Positions 1-9,054 of a DNA stretch of 64,000 bases are shown here, in pieces. The notes below the pieces were generated by a model, which ran no database searches, was not told where the DNA came from, and worked only from the letters and a program-made list of their open reading frames with translations. The stretch is from Hyella patelloides LEGE 07179. GTDB lineage: Bacteria > Cyanobacteriota > Cyanobacteriia > Cyanobacteriales > Xenococcaceae. Where the stretch lies: positions 1 through 64,000 of the forward strand of contig NZ_LR213771.1 in the NCBI RefSeq assembly GCF_900659865.1, in the 5' to 3' direction. The number at the start of each line of letters is the position of its first letter. Within the stretch, counting starts at the first letter, position 1. A program made the position numbers and the translations under genes.

Positions 1-188
1 TCGCTCTCTTCGATGGTAGGGTTTTCACCTACATCCAATGAACAGTTCCAGTTATACTTTATGTTCATAACTGGGGTGGCTCTACCTCTGTAGTCTCTAC
101 AGTCTCGCACCATCAACAAATCGCACTGTATTCTAGAATAAACATCTTGCGTAATCGACCTACTACGTAAACATTCTACGCGATCTTG
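1..188 (-). other. open frame running off the left edge, unidentified
   Basis: A reading frame without stops enters from base 188 and leaves the window at base 1. Its first ATG is at 113 and it reads MVRDCRDYRGRATPVMNIK and onward. I do not recognise the product. The DNA contains an 8-bp inverted repeat (CCAGTTAT at 48-55, ATAACTGG at 67-74), and the neighbouring stretch 190-240 carries the GC-rich string CCCTAAAGGAC, which recurs near 51133. It may be a repeat or mobile-element remnant and not a gene. The rest of 189-346 shows nothing recognisable. Confidence 0.15.
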
Positions 189-346
189 TCAATCACTGCG
201 CCCTAAAGGACGCTGCCCCTACATCCAACGCTTAAAAGACGTTGGCTTTGGCTTTAATTTCTGTAAGACTCTGACTAAAGGATCGATCTTACACAATAAT
301 TAAAATCAGCTATAGTTGCGTATGAATAGTGAATGAATAAATTTTG

Positions 347-1651
347 ATGTTTCCTACAATACGCTGTTATTTACTGTTATTGATTGGCTTTGTAATTGCT
401 GGGTTGCTAGGAGCTTTCGGAAATAACTCTCTGAGCATTTTGGTTACGTTAATCTACGACATTATTGTTATGACTTTAACTGTCTGGGATGGAATTAGAG
501 TTAATAACAATAAAGTTACAATTCAAAGACAGCCTTTAGCTAGACTGTCAGTAGGAAGAGATAACAGCGTTACTTTGGAAGTAAAATCTCAAAACTCAGC
601 AATTATCCAAGTTAAAGACGAATATCCACTTTTGTTTGATGTTTCCAGCGATCTTTTAGAAGCTGAAATCTCGGCAAATAGCAGCAGTGAATTAAGTTAT
701 ACTGTTCACCCCACAAGTCGTGGAGAATACCAATGGGGAAATATCGCAATTCGACAATTAGGAAACTGGGGTTTAGCTTGGCGCAGTTGGAAAGTAGAAG
801 CGAAACAAAAGGTATCGGTATATCCTGACTTGATTGGTTTAAGATCGCTTTCTATTCGTCTTACTTTAGGTAGTACTGGGGCGATGCGTCAAGCAAGGAA
901 ATTAGGTAATGGTACAGAATTTGCCGAATTAAAACAATACAGTCAAGGAGATGATGTTCGGCTAATTGATTGGAAAGCTACAGCCCGTCGTAATCGTCCT
1001 TTGCTGAGAGCTTTAGAACCAGAACAAGAACAGACTTTGTTTATTTTACTCGATCGCGGACGTTTAATGACAGCCCAGGTACAAGGGTTAAAAAGATTTG
1101 ATTGGGGATTGAATATTACTTTATCTTTAGCTTTAGCTGCTTTGAATCGAGGGGATAAAGTAGGTGTTGCAGTATTCGATCGCGATATTACCACCTGGAT
1201 ACCACCAGAGAGAGGACAATTTCATTTATCAAAGTTAATTGAGAATCTGACACCCATACAGCCTGTATTACTAGAATCGGATTATCTGGGTTCAATTACC
1301 AAGGTGATAACTCAGCAAACTCGTCGTGCTTTAGTGGTCGTGATTACTGACCTTATAGATATTACTGCATCTACAGAATTATTATCTGCAATGGCTAGAT
1401 TAACCCCCCGCTATCTTCCTTTTTGTGTCACTCTCCGCGATTCCTTAGTTGATACTATTGCCCATAATATGACTCATAATCTTCGGGATACTTATAAACG
1501 AGCAGTGGCGTTAGATTTATTGTCTCAAAGAGAAGTTGCTTTGCTCGGATTAAAACAAAAAGGAGTACTGGTTTTAGATGCACCCTGTAATCAAATTAGC
1601 GATCGCTTAATAGAACGTTATTTACAACTTAAAGCCAAAAACTTATTATAA
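347..1651 (+). CDS. DUF58 domain-containing membrane-anchored protein
   Basis: A DUF58 protein of 434 residues. Two hydrophobic helices lie near the N-terminus (about 4-22 and 26-47), followed by a beta-rich region. The family signature is at about 185-215: GNGTEFAELKQYSQGDDVR followed by IDWKATAR. A von Willebrand A-like fold follows, with LFILLDRGR. DUF58 proteins usually work beside MoxR-type AAA ATPases and transglutaminase-like proteins, but neither partner is in view. An upstream in-frame TTG at 344 is possible; I chose the ATG because it gives a normal membrane N-terminus. No clear Shine-Dalgarno sequence is present. The family assignment is firm, the cellular role unknown. Confidence 0.85.
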   Translation: MFPTIRCYLLLLIGFVIAGLLGAFGNNSLSILVTLIYDIIVMTLTVWDGIRVNNNKVTIQRQPLARLSVGRDNSVTLEVKSQNSAIIQVKDEYPLLFDVSSDLLEAEISANSSSELSYTVHPTSRGEYQWGNIAIRQLGNWGLAWRSWKVEAKQKVSVYPDLIGLRSLSIRLTLGSTGAMRQARKLGNGTEFAELKQYSQGDDVRLIDWKATARRNRPLLRALEPEQEQTLFILLDRGRLMTAQVQGLKRFDWGLNITLSLALAALNRGDKVGVAVFDRDITTWIPPERGQFHLSKLIENLTPIQPVLLESDYLGSITKVITQQTRRALVVVITDLIDITASTELLSAMARLTPRYLPFCVTLRDSLVDTIAHNMTHNLRDTYKRAVALDLLSQREVALLGLKQKGVLVLDAPCNQISDRLIERYLQLKAKNLL

Positions 1652-1850
1652 ACTCAAGTTATGCCAACTCACCCTACAAGCGATCGCTACTATACCGAAA
1701 ATTCTCTTACCTAACTAGCTAACAGCTTTAAGCTCTGAGCTTCTAATATAAGCTCCAGGTTCAACTCCTCCACCTCTTTAAGTGGAATAAGGGTACGCGT
1801 GCGTGCGATTCAAGCTTATAGCAAGAAAGCTAATGGCAAGCGAGCTAATT

Positions 1851-2984
1851 TTAACTATTGGCTTTTAGCATTTGCGAAGCTAACAGTCTATTTAACCAGC
1901 CTTTGAGATACTTGCGATTAGCTGCTTTTTCTTCAGGATTATTAGTATCTAAAGGATGAGGTGCTAAACCTTTGACTGCTGCGGTGGTAACGCAAAACAT
2001 CGATTTTTGAAAGCTTTGACAAATTTTAACTCGTAAATCGCCTTCTCCTCTAATACCTTGATGATAAATATCCATCAGATAATCAGGAATAAAATGTCTC
2101 ATATCCTGCATCAACAGAGTAGGAGGAATACCTGCACCACCTATGGGTAAAGGATCGGCGTACAATGCACCGTAGTTAAACATTCCCTGATCGTAAGGAA
2201 TTTGATATGCCTGAGCATTATAAGAAACCGTACCAGTAAAGGGAGTGCCTCTAAAGAAGATTGCTTCTATATAAGGTACACCAGTATCCATTAAGAAAGT
2301 AATACCTGCACTTTTAGGAATAATGTCATACTGTTTTTTGCCTACTGTTACAGTATAGGTAATAGGACGAGCAGCATCTTTTACTAAACCATCAAGGATA
2401 TGCTGTACCACATCAGGAATTGACTTAATTTTCCCTCGATCATAGAGATCGCTAAGTTCAATAAAAATATCACTCATCACGCGCCAAAACTGTCCTAAAC
2501 CGCTATAGTAAGACATTTGACGCATATGTTCTGGTAAGTAGCCTTTAAAAGCTTTGTGCAAACCCAGCATCAAAGGATTGTATTTAAATTTAGCTTGGAT
2601 AACTGATTCTGCTACAGCAGCAAATTCAGGAGAGTCTACATAAGCATCTAAACCGCCTCCTCCATGCCAAAACATCGATTTCATGCAATACTCGGCATAT
2701 TCATAATTAATGCGATCTTGCCAAAGATTTTGCCACAAGGTACGGGGATTGATTTCCCCATTGAAGTACTTAAAGAAGGGAAATAGCTTTAAAAACTGCG
2801 TATTGGCAATATAGCAAAGGTTGACAGAGTAAGCATCTAATACTACTCCATAACTTTTGAGAACTCCTACTACTTCAATCAGATTTTGCTCACTATCATT
2901 GAGTAAGGCTTGTCCTGTTTCCAGTTTGGTAATATATTCTTCTATTAATTGAGCTTTACTAGCTTTGGTTGTTGCAGTAACCAT
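1851..2984 (-). CDS. cupB: CO2 hydration protein CupB (ChpX) of NDH-1MS'
   Basis: Peripheral subunit of the constitutive CO2-uptake NDH-1 complex at the thylakoid membrane. It is thought to hydrate CO2 to bicarbonate, coupled to electron flow through NdhF4/NdhD4. The 377-residue length fits CupB (about 380) better than CupA (about 440). The conserved FWHGGGGLDAY segment near residue 105 carries a histidine of the kind proposed to bind zinc. It follows ndhF4 and ndhD4 on the same strand, the order known for this complex, but 473 bp of repeat-rich DNA separates it from ndhD4, so it may have its own promoter. The ATG at 2984 is the only plausible start. Confidence 0.92.
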   Translation of the reverse strand: MVTATTKASKAQLIEEYITKLETGQALLNDSEQNLIEVVGVLKSYGVVLDAYSVNLCYIANTQFLKLFPFFKYFNGEINPRTLWQNLWQDRINYEYAEYCMKSMFWHGGGGLDAYVDSPEFAAVAESVIQAKFKYNPLMLGLHKAFKGYLPEHMRQMSYYSGLGQFWRVMSDIFIELSDLYDRGKIKSIPDVVQHILDGLVKDAARPITYTVTVGKKQYDIIPKSAGITFLMDTGVPYIEAIFFRGTPFTGTVSYNAQAYQIPYDQGMFNYGALYADPLPIGGAGIPPTLLMQDMRHFIPDYLMDIYHQGIRGEGDLRVKICQSFQKSMFCVTTAAVKGLAPHPLDTNNPEEKAANRKYLKGWLNRLLASQMLKANS

Positions 2985-3457
2985 AATGGATGTTATTAGT
3001 TGGTTGTTCGTTGTTCGTTGTGGAACGCTTCCAGTTAATCGATATATGGAAGTAATCGATCGATCCGTTTGCTCGTTGCTCGTGGTTCGTTGTTTTTACT
3101 ACTTATTAGTTACCGAAAAAACTGATTACTTACTCATTTATTGCTTGAAAAAACGGCTTTTCAGTACTTTTTACGCCAAACTATCAATTTGAACTCAAAA
3201 AAATTTCTATATTTAAAAGGTTTTACAAACTAATAGAATTACTTAAGAATAAAAATAGCCTGAATCACTATCTGGCAAGCCTTTCAAGCAAAAATTAGTA
3301 TCCTAGGAACGGAAGAGCCGAAAAAACTTACTACTTAAAAAATTTCCTCATTCCTCATTCCTCATTCCTCACTCCTCACTCCTCATTCCTCATTCTTCAT
3401 TCCTCATTCCTCACTCCTTATTCCTCATTCCTCATTCCTCATTCCTCATTCCTTAAA
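2985..3457. repeat. repeat-rich gap with heptanucleotide tracts
   Basis: The gap between cupB and ndhD4 contains a degenerate TTGTTCG tract (about 3004-3095) and a long tract of TCATTCC units, about 15 copies with T/C changes (3345-3453), that ends just beyond the ndhD4 stop codon. Such short tandemly repeated repetitive (STRR) sequences of seven bases are known from cyanobacteria. I see no gene. The open frame that covers the first tract is low-complexity and repeat-derived. Confidence 0.85.
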
Positions 3458-4912
3458 TTACCCCCCTGTCAATAAAGCAGTTGCTTGTACTTCACTCCAC
3501 TGAATCACCCAAGCTGGTTGGATACCAAAGGTGATAATCAAAAACAGTAAGGCGAATGCGGGAGTGTGTTCGATCCATTTCACGGGAGGTAGGCTTGATA
3601 AACCATCAGTTAAGCGTCCAAAGAATACTTTATTAACTACTAATAAGAAATAAACCGCAGTCAAACCAGTTCCCACTAAGCATAAAAGAGTAGGTATGGG
3701 ATAAATCGGAAATGCACCTCTAAATATCAAAAATTCAGAGATAAAGCCCACCATTCCAGGTAAGCCAGAACTCGCCATAACTCCTAAAATCATTAATCCC
3801 CCAGTAACAGGTAAACCTTTTTCGGGATTGAGTAAACCTCTTAAAGAGTCCACATCCCTTGTACCAGTTTTCTTGTATACCACCCCGACTAGCAAGAAGA
3901 GTAGTGCCGAGATTAAACCGTGACTTACCATCTGGAATACGCAAGCAGTAACACTTAAGCGGGTTGTGGCTGATGCACCCAAAAGAATGTAAGCCATGTG
4001 TGCAATGGAAGAATAGGCTACCACCTTCTTCATATCCTTTTGAGCGATCGCACAAGAAGCTCCATATAAAGCACTAATTCCTGCTAAGAGTGCCATCCAA
4101 GGCGCAATTTCTACCCAAGCACGTAAATATAAGCCTAAACCAAAGCGTAATAAAGCATAAGTCCCTAACTTTAATAATACTCCTGCGAGCAAGACCGATA
4201 TAGGTGTGGAAGCTTCCACGTGAGCATCAGGAAGCCATGTATGGAAGGGAAAGATGGGGATTTTAATAAATACTCCCACTACCAAAGGAGCAAGTAATAA
4301 GAGTTGACTTCCAATGGGTAAAGTTTGCGATCGCAGTGCTTCATAGGCGAAACTATCCGCTCCTGTTAACCACACTAAACCGAGGAAAGATGCTAAAACC
4401 AAAATTCCCGATACTGCGGTATAAAGCAGGAATTTCATGGCAGCATAACCTCTTCTTTCACCTCCCCAAATAGCAATTAAGAAATAAAGAGGTACAATTT
4501 CCAGTTCATAAAAAAGAAAGAATAATAATAAATCTTTGGCTAAAAATGCTCCTGCTGCTCCTGAACTTAATAACAGCAACATTGCATAATAAAACCGAGG
4601 TCTAGAAATAGATCTATCCGTAATAATAATGGCAATTAAAGTTAATAGACTATTGAGACAAACCAAAGGAAAAGATAAGCCATCTATACCTATGCTGTAG
4701 TCTAAACCCAGCCATTCGATCCAAGGGAGATATTCGGAAAACTGAAACCCACTAATTTCAGTATTAAAATGCAATCCGAGATAGCAGTTAATTACTAAAG
4801 TAGCGATCGCTGAAAAAAGAGCTATGATACGACTCGATTTACCTTCTTTGTCAGGTAAAAACCCCACTAAAGCTGAGCCAATTAAGGGAATTAAAATTAA
4901 TGCACTGAGCAT
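3458..4912 (-). CDS. ndhD4: NADH dehydrogenase-like subunit NdhD4
   Basis: Proton-pumping antiporter-like membrane subunit of NDH-1MS', the low-affinity constitutive CO2-uptake complex. The 484 residues form about 14 transmembrane helices. The motif LFFLFYELEIVPLYF carries the glutamate conserved in NdhD/NuoM, and WLPDAHVEASTPISVLL is the helix 7 signature. I call it D4, not D3, because it lies between ndhF4 and the cupB-length gene and next to the carboxysome operon, as in other beta-cyanobacteria. The start is ATG. The stop codon abuts the heptanucleotide tract. Confidence 0.9.
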   Translation of the reverse strand: MLSALILIPLIGSALVGFLPDKEGKSSRIIALFSAIATLVINCYLGLHFNTEISGFQFSEYLPWIEWLGLDYSIGIDGLSFPLVCLNSLLTLIAIIITDRSISRPRFYYAMLLLLSSGAAGAFLAKDLLLFFLFYELEIVPLYFLIAIWGGERRGYAAMKFLLYTAVSGILVLASFLGLVWLTGADSFAYEALRSQTLPIGSQLLLLAPLVVGVFIKIPIFPFHTWLPDAHVEASTPISVLLAGVLLKLGTYALLRFGLGLYLRAWVEIAPWMALLAGISALYGASCAIAQKDMKKVVAYSSIAHMAYILLGASATTRLSVTACVFQMVSHGLISALLFLLVGVVYKKTGTRDVDSLRGLLNPEKGLPVTGGLMILGVMASSGLPGMVGFISEFLIFRGAFPIYPIPTLLCLVGTGLTAVYFLLVVNKVFFGRLTDGLSSLPPVKWIEHTPAFALLFLIITFGIQPAWVIQWSEVQATALLTGG

Positions 4913-5305
4913 AGATAGTTAGTTGTTAGTTGTTAGTTGTTGATGGTTAATTATTGATGATTAGTGGTTAATTGTTAATTATTGATTGCTTGTTGTTGCC
5001 TACTTCTTCTTTGTCTCATCCACACTTTCTTGACTCAACTAGATAGTAGTTTTTGGTGTTAATAAATCAGGGTATGATTCTGATTTTTTCAGTTTTTCTA
5101 TAAATAAAAAAACAATTAGCCATTAGCGATTAACAAAGAACCGTACTAAGTATTTGGGCATAATTATTTACACACTCAGAATTCTCTCTTGCCTGTTGCC
5201 TGTTGCCTGTTGCCTGTTGCCTGTTGCCTATCTCCAGTGTGTAATCTATTTTGCACGAGTACTTATTATTTATTTCATACCTGTGTTTCATCAACGCCCA
5301 GTTTA
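4913..5305. repeat. repeat-rich gap between ndhF4 and ndhD4
   Basis: Two heptanucleotide tracts fill much of this gap. A degenerate TTAGTTG series lies at about 4914-4985, and six near-perfect copies of TTGCCTG lie at 5189-5230. I see no gene. The small open frame spanning the second tract simply translates the repeats. The gap separates two genes that must work in one complex, so ndhD4 may depend on a local promoter. Confidence 0.85.
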
Positions 5306-7198
5306 CTAACTTATCAAAGATGACCAATAGTTAGTAACGATAGACCATTGACCGTTAAGTGCAGACCACAGTAAGAAACTGACTCCCAATAAAATTGTCA
5401 AAATATAAAACTGGGATTGTCCCGATACATTATATTTGAGGGCATTACCACTAAATAAAGTCGCCAAACTAACTAGATTAACTGCACCATCAACTATGTA
5501 GCGGTCGATCCAAGAAGTGATCTTCGAGAGGGATGATACCGCAGCTACTATGGTTACTTCGTACAGGCGATCGATATAGAAATCGTAAGCAAATAAATCT
5601 TGGAAAAATCTGACAGTTACTTTACGCGATCTTGCCCAAGCCTGTCTGACTTTGATTGCTGAACCAATAATACAGCCTAATACTCCTGAAGCTATTAACA
5701 ATGGTGTTGCTAACTGAATCACATTATCTTCTAAAGCTAACGGCGTATTGGGACTGAGCCATAAAGACCATTGCAAAGGTGCTAAAGGCGCAAGTAAAGT
5801 TACTACGGCTAAAGATATCATCGGCACTGCCATTTGCCAGGGTACTTCTGGCGCACGACGGGTTTTTGCTTGAGGTTCACCTAAGAAGATAATTCTAAAT
5901 AAACGAGTTAAGTTAATTGCCGATAACACATTAGCAAACATCACAATTGCTAACAACCACCAATCAACATCCCAAGAGCCACTAAACCAACGCTTGAAAG
6001 TCCAAAACATTCCTAAAGGAGTGATGCATAATAAGCCAGCACTTCCGACTACAAAAGAAATCGCTGTAGCAGGCATTCTCGACCATAAACCACCCATTTC
6101 AGTTACGTTTTGGTTACTGGTAGTGAGAATTACCGATCCTGCACTCATAAACAACAGAGCTTTAGCGATCGCATGAGTAAATAATAGTAAAAAAGCAATA
6201 TCTACCTGTCCCAAACCCACTGCAATAAATACCAGCCCCAAATAAGCACTCGTCGAATGGGATAAAGCCCGTTTGATATCAATCTGTGCGATCGCCATCA
6301 AGGAAGTACCAATAACTGTTACCGTCCCTAGAATAATTAAGGCATCAGAGGATACGGGAGAAAGAGTAAACACTGGTTGCAACTTAATCAACACATAAGC
6401 ACCAGCAGAAACTACAATCGAATTTCTTAAAATCCCCGCGGGGTTAGGGCCTTCCATTGCTTCATCGAGCCACAAATTAAGGGGAAACTGAGCGCATTTC
6501 CCTGTAGGCCCTGCAATTAATGATAAACCCACTAAAGCTGCCCCTAAAGAGTCCAAAGGATGACTGTTTGACCATGTTGTGAGATCGGAAAAATCCAAAT
6601 CTGCACCATAAGCAGACATGGTGACTATTCCCATTAAAAGTAAGATATCTCCTACCCTTTTCGTCAGAAAAGCATCTCTAGCTGCTGTAACTACCAGGGG
6701 TTGAGCATACCAAAAGCCCACCAGCAGATAGGTAGATAAAGTTAGTAACTCCAGCAAGCCATAAGAAAGCAATAAAGAATCACTTAAAGCAATTCCCCCT
6801 AAAGCAGCTTCAAAAAAGCCCATCAGACCAAAGAAGCGAGCTACAGACCAATCTTTTTCCATATAGCCTAAAGCATAAAGCTGTGTCAGTAAACTGATAC
6901 CAGTTACTAACTCTAAAGCTCCCAAGCTAACAGGAGACAATTCTATCGCTAAGGTCAATTTTAAATCTGCCACTTGCAACCAGTCAAACACCAGTTTTTG
7001 AGTTTGTTGTGTCCAAATGGAATTAAAGACAATCGATCCATGAACAAAAGCAACCAGGGTCATCAAAATATTGATATATGCTGCTGGCTTAGGTCCAGTG
7101 CGACGTATTAATCCCAAAGACCAAGGCAAGGTTAATATTGCCCCTAAAAATCCATAAACAGGTATAAGCCATACAGTATTAAGCAGGAACTCAGCCAT
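5306..7198 (-). CDS. ndhF4: NADH dehydrogenase-like subunit NdhF4
   Basis: The distal antiporter-like subunit of the NDH-1MS' CO2-uptake complex, 630 residues with about 16 membrane helices. GPTGKCAQFPLNLWLDEAM followed by EGPNPAGILRNS is the conserved proton-channel segment of NdhF/NuoL proteins, with lysine and acidic residues in place. A TTG six bases upstream is in frame; I chose the ATG (MAEFLLNTVW), which matches family N-termini. It heads the minus-strand series ndhF4, ndhD4, cupB and is divergent from ccmK2 across a 726-bp regulatory gap. Confidence 0.9.
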   Translation of the reverse strand: MAEFLLNTVWLIPVYGFLGAILTLPWSLGLIRRTGPKPAAYINILMTLVAFVHGSIVFNSIWTQQTQKLVFDWLQVADLKLTLAIELSPVSLGALELVTGISLLTQLYALGYMEKDWSVARFFGLMGFFEAALGGIALSDSLLLSYGLLELLTLSTYLLVGFWYAQPLVVTAARDAFLTKRVGDILLLMGIVTMSAYGADLDFSDLTTWSNSHPLDSLGAALVGLSLIAGPTGKCAQFPLNLWLDEAMEGPNPAGILRNSIVVSAGAYVLIKLQPVFTLSPVSSDALIILGTVTVIGTSLMAIAQIDIKRALSHSTSAYLGLVFIAVGLGQVDIAFLLLFTHAIAKALLFMSAGSVILTTSNQNVTEMGGLWSRMPATAISFVVGSAGLLCITPLGMFWTFKRWFSGSWDVDWWLLAIVMFANVLSAINLTRLFRIIFLGEPQAKTRRAPEVPWQMAVPMISLAVVTLLAPLAPLQWSLWLSPNTPLALEDNVIQLATPLLIASGVLGCIIGSAIKVRQAWARSRKVTVRFFQDLFAYDFYIDRLYEVTIVAAVSSLSKITSWIDRYIVDGAVNLVSLATLFSGNALKYNVSGQSQFYILTILLGVSFLLWSALNGQWSIVTNYWSSLIS

Positions 7199-7924
7199 TA
7201 ACAAGCCCTATAAATTTACAACATTAAAATTGATGCTTGTAGTGAGCTTTCAGTTGATTGAAAAAACACTACCTAAAGTTTATTTATATTTTCTTAAATC
7301 TTAATCATACCAGGTATTAAGAATCCTAATTATTTCATCCACATCAAAAAAAAATTATCTTAGATTAGTCAGAAACTATTAATCACTGGTAAATATTCAA
7401 CAATGAGGATAGCTCAAACTAAGCATCATAATTTACGATGACTAACACATCACTTTGATTGATAATTATTCTCACAGTCCAATACATTAAGTTATTGTTA
7501 TTTTATGTTTTGATGCTCTGACTCAATTTAAATTGAGATTAAAGTATTTAAGATCACTAACATCGGCTGTCAAAAGAATTTACTGTAAACATTTGTGATG
7601 ATTTGTAAGTTACCTATCCCTGATTAAGACTTAGTATTAAAAAACTATAAAAAATAGCCAAAACCATGCAATCTTGGCGTTCTAGAACTTTTTTAATCTT
7701 GCCCAATCACTAAGTATTAATTCTCATTAACTATCAAATAAAAAAATATAATCAGAATTTATATTGTCAAAGGGTACAAGGTTATCTATCCTTAATTATG
7801 GGAAGGTAATGTAGCCACTCCCGTGAGTTGTCAACCTAACTTCTAGATTTGACAGCTTATTGTCATTAGACAAAATTATTGATTGTGGCTTGAACAAAAA
7901 GGAATAAAAAAGGAATAGAAAGTT
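7199..7924. promoter_or_regulatory. divergent regulatory region between ndhF4 and ccmK2
   Basis: An AT-rich gap holding the promoters of two divergent CO2-concentrating operons. A TTGACA at 7849-7854 forms an inverted repeat with TGTCAA at 7829-7834 and could be a -35 element or operator. I could not assign a convincing -10. Just before ccmK2 there is a purine-rich AAAAAAGGAATAGAAAG leader. No genes or RNA genes are visible. Control by a LysR-type regulator (CmpR/NdhR) is plausible from known biology, but I cannot point to a site. Confidence 0.45.
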
Positions 7925-8236
7925 ATGTCTATTGCAGTAGGAATGGTAGAAACCCTAGGATTTCCCGCAGTGGTAGAAGCTGCTGATGCGATGGTTAAAG
8001 CAGCCAGGGTAACCCTAGTGGGCTATGAAAAAATCGGTACAGGTCGCGTAACAGTAATCGTTCGTGGTGACGTATCTGAGGTACAAGCTTCTGTCTCTGC
8101 TGGTGTAGAAGCTGCTAACAGAGTAAATGGTGGTGAAGTTCTTTCGACTCACATTATTGCTCGTCCCCATGAAAACCTGGAATATGTTTTGCCCATCCGC
8201 TACACCGAAGAAGTAGAACAATTCCGAACGTATTAA
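7925..8236 (+). CDS. ccmK2: carboxysome shell hexamer protein CcmK2
   Basis: A major beta-carboxysome shell protein (single BMC domain, 103 residues) that forms flat hexamers with a charged central pore for bicarbonate and RuBP. The start [20 protein letters not shown], the [16 protein letters not shown] segment and the end [11 protein letters not shown] match CcmK2, which ends at this point, whereas CcmK1 is longer. First gene of the ccmK2-ccmK1-ccmL-ccmM-ccmN cluster. The next gene is 61 bp downstream. Confidence 0.96.
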   Translation: MSIAVGMVETLGFPAVVEAADAMVKAARVTLVGYEKIGTGRVTVIVRGDVSEVQASVSAGVEAANRVNGGEVLSTHIIARPHENLEYVLPIRYTEEVEQFRTY

Positions 8237-8297
8237 CGTCTCTTAAAAAAAAACTCAGCAAAACAATAACGTAATATTTCAAGAAGGAGTAGAATTT

Positions 8298-8636
8298 ATG
8301 TCGATCGCAGTAGGAATGTTAGAAACATTAGGTTTTCCCGCAGTTGTAGAAGCTGCTGATGCTATGGTTAAAGCAGCCAGAGTAACCTTAGTGGGTTACG
8401 AAAAAATTGGCACAGGTCGCGTGACGGTAATTGTTCGTGGTGATGTCTCAGAAGTACAGGCTTCTGTTTCTGCTGGAATTGATAACGTAGGTCGTGTCAA
8501 TGGTGGTCGAGTACTTTCTCATCACATTATTGCTCGTCCCCACGAAAACCTCGAATATGTTCTTCCAATCCGTTACACCGAAGCAGTAGAACAGTTTCGT
8601 GAAAGCATTAATCCTCAACCTCTAAGAAGACCGTAG
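8298..8636 (+). CDS. ccmK1: carboxysome shell hexamer protein CcmK1
   Basis: The second BMC-domain shell hexamer protein, 112 residues. It is nearly identical to CcmK2 over the first 95 residues but has a C-terminal extension ([11 protein letters not shown]) typical of CcmK1. A good Shine-Dalgarno AAGGAG lies 11 bases upstream of the ATG. The tandem pair probably arose by gene duplication, and CcmK1/CcmK2 can form mixed shell facets. Confidence 0.95.
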   Translation: MSIAVGMLETLGFPAVVEAADAMVKAARVTLVGYEKIGTGRVTVIVRGDVSEVQASVSAGIDNVGRVNGGRVLSHHIIARPHENLEYVLPIRYTEAVEQFRESINPQPLRRP

Positions 8637-8651
8637 TTGTCAAAGTATTAG

Positions 8652-8960
8652 ATGCAAATTGCCAAAGTTCGTGGCACAGTGGTTAGTACCCACAAAACTC
8701 CCAGCATGACAGGAGTAAAACTGTTATTGGTTCAATTTATTGATGAAGAAGGACAGTTATTACCCAACTACGAAGTTGCAGCAGACATCGTAGGTTCGGG
8801 TGTTGGTGAGTGGGTGCTAGTAAGCAGGGGAAGTGCTGCTCGTATCGAAACTCGGTATGAAGATCGACCCTTAGATGCCACTATTGTCGGAATTATTGAT
8901 ACGGTTTCCGTGGATAACCGTTCTCTTTATAGTAAGAGGGAAACGGAACGTTTTACATAA
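8652..8960 (+). CDS. ccmL: carboxysome vertex pentamer protein CcmL
   Basis: A bacterial microcompartment vertex protein (EutN/CcmL family) whose pentamers close the twelve corners of the icosahedral shell. The 102 residues include the family start MQIAKVRGTVVSTHKTPSMT and the ADIVGSGVGEWVLVSRGSAA loop. It lies 15 bp downstream of ccmK1 and is probably co-translated. Confidence 0.96.
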   Translation: MQIAKVRGTVVSTHKTPSMTGVKLLLVQFIDEEGQLLPNYEVAADIVGSGVGEWVLVSRGSAARIETRYEDRPLDATIVGIIDTVSVDNRSLYSKRETERFT

Positions 8961-9054
8961 ACTATACAGTAAGACTAAGGCTTGATAACGGCAAAACAGC
9001 GAACTCGTTTTGAGTAGCTGAAACCCTTAGTTAATTTTAGGAGAGATTGAAATC

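Noticed and set aside
2965-3192. A 75-codon plus-strand open frame beside cupB
   Set aside because: It overlaps the cupB start in antisense and the rest is low-complexity heptanucleotide repeat.
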